A DNA stretch of 64,000 bases from Corallococcus sp. NCRR (GTDB lineage: Bacteria > Myxococcota > Myxococcia > Myxococcales > Myxococcaceae): the NCBI RefSeq assembly GCF_026965535.1, contig NZ_CP114039.1:1488001-1552000 (forward strand). The letters run 5' to 3'. The translations under genes and the position numbers were made by a program. This document shows, one piece after another, positions 63,102 to 64,000 of this stretch. Every line of letters starts with the position of its first letter. Within the stretch, counting starts at the first letter, position 1. The notes beneath the pieces are model-generated. The model ran no database searches. It was given only the letters and a program-made list of their open reading frames with translations, and was not told the origin of the DNA.

Positions 63102-63986
63102 TCATGCCGCCCAGCGCTTCGGCCGGCGCTGGAGGCTCTTCAATCCCAATCCTTCACAGAACGCCTTGAAGCGCGCTTCCGGCACGCCCTTCCACTCCAG
63201 GTCCGCGAGCGACGTCGTGCCCGGCAGCGGCGCGTCCTCCACCAGCGTGGCCAGCGTGCGGTACAGCCGCGCGTCCTCGCGGTGGGCCTTCAGCGTCGCC
63301 GCCAGCTTGTCCGCGCCCCGCACCTTCACCGTCCACTCCACCGCGTTGTCCGGGATGGCCTCCAGCTTCCCATACGCCTGGAGCACCGCCGCCGCGCCCT
63401 TCGCCCCGAAGCCCGGCAGCCCCGGGATGCCGTCCGCGTCGTCGCCCATCAGCGCCAGCAGGTCCGGGACGCTCTCTGGCGCCACGCCCAGCTTCGCCTT
63501 CACCCCGTCCGCGTCCATCACCTTCTGCTGCCGCCGGTCCACCTGCACCACGCGCTGGCCGCGCACGCACTGGCCCAGGTCCTTGTCCGGCGTGAGCAGC
63601 CGCACCTGCTCCACCTCGCCCGCCCAGCGCGCCGCCGCGGTGGCCAGCGCGTCGTCCGCCTCCTGGTCCTTCATGGACCAGACGCGCACGCCCAGCGCCG
63701 AGACGGCCTCCTCCACCAGGTCGAACTGCGCGCGCAGTTCTGGCGGCACGCCCTCATCTCCCTTGTAACCGTCGAACAGCGCGTTGCGGAACGAGCGGAT
63801 GGGATTGTCGAACGCGACCGCGACATGCGTCACGGCCTCTTCCTCGTCGTGCAGGAGGGCGAGCAGGGAGTCCATGACGCCGGCCGTGGCCTTCACGTCC
63901 CGTCCATCCGGCGCGGTGGTGCCCGGCCGGGGCGAGTAGTGGGCCCGGTACAGCTCATAGGTGCCGTCCACGAGGTGCAGGCGCAT
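63102..63986 (-). CDS. 5'-3' exonuclease (PolI N-terminal / FEN type)
   Basis: 294 residues, complete within the window. Metal-binding motifs of flap endonucleases: LHLVDGTYELYR with Asp at the start, DQEADDALAT, LLTPDKDLGQ and the helix-hairpin-helix region MGDDADGIPGLPGFGAKGAAAVL. It should remove 5' flaps or RNA primers from DNA. It is a stand-alone version, without polymerase domain. It ends seven bases before the start of the haemoglobin gene. Confidence 0.93.
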   Translation of the reverse strand: MRLHLVDGTYELYRAHYSPRPGTTAPDGRDVKATAGVMDSLLALLHDEEEAVTHVAVAFDNPIRSFRNALFDGYKGDEGVPPELRAQFDLVEEAVSALGVRVWSMKDQEADDALATAAARWAGEVEQVRLLTPDKDLGQCVRGQRVVQVDRRQQKVMDADGVKAKLGVAPESVPDLLALMGDDADGIPGLPGFGAKGAAAVLQAYGKLEAIPDNAVEWTVKVRGADKLAATLKAHREDARLYRTLATLVEDAPLPGTTSLADLEWKGVPEARFKAFCEGLGLKSLQRRPKRWAA

Positions 63987-64000
63987 GTTCCCCCTCTAGC

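Overview
The window is high-GC DNA (mostly G/C at third codon positions) of the type seen in Myxococcota, most likely a Myxococcus/Corallococcus-like myxobacterium. Supporting signs are a DUF2378 (TIGR02265-type) protein, a family I know only from myxobacteria; many lipoproteins; several multidomain histidine kinases; a permease-aminopeptidase fusion; and two good sigma54 -24/-12 promoters. No rRNA, tRNA, CRISPR array, insertion sequence or replication origin was recognised.

Layout. 1-10.4 kb: a truncated zinc-ribbon membrane protein at the left edge, envelope lipoproteins, a PAS histidine kinase, a TolB-like propeller lipoprotein, a peptidoglycan amidase, a metallophosphoesterase, the DUF2378 protein and a hotdog-fold protein. 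10.8-21.7 kb: Kup potassium transporter, a GAF/PAS kinase, a cysteine-rich surface protein, an S9 peptidase, a DUF4397 lipoprotein and an outer-membrane barrel candidate. 21.8-26.3 kb: an ABC ATPase translationally coupled to an ABC-2 permease/M1 aminopeptidase fusion. 26.4-30.3 kb: a lipoprotein, a FadR/GntR-type regulator, then about 1 kb of non-coding DNA holding six copies of a 29-bp palindrome, four of them in a 147-bp tandem array, and an acyltransferase. 30.3-38.3 kb: a hybrid kinase, a VOC protein, an AraC regulator and two tandem-duplicated 825-residue kinases. 38.4-44.4 kb: a urease locus (ureD, fused ureAB, ureC, ureF, ureG) split by an opposite-strand gene resembling YopT/AvrPphB cysteine proteases.

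44.5-54.3 kb: secreted proteins, including two tandem paralogues that share a sigma54 promoter followed at the predicted transcript start by a hairpin; then an esterase, a metalloprotease-like lipoprotein and a spore photoproduct lyase-like radical SAM protein. 54.4-60.9 kb: a GH88 hydrolase, a Tat-exported amidase, a 5'-truncated sterol desaturase remnant and small hypotheticals. 60.9-62.2 kb: a markedly AT-richer island with a lysine-rich histone-like protein and an unknown membrane protein. 62.2-64 kb: a SRPBCC protein, a group II truncated haemoglobin and a 5'-3' exonuclease.

The best candidates for undescribed biology are the palindrome array beside the FadR-like regulator, the protease-like gene inside the urease locus, and the twin sigma54/5'-hairpin leaders. 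Function calls rest on motifs read by eye; no database search was run.
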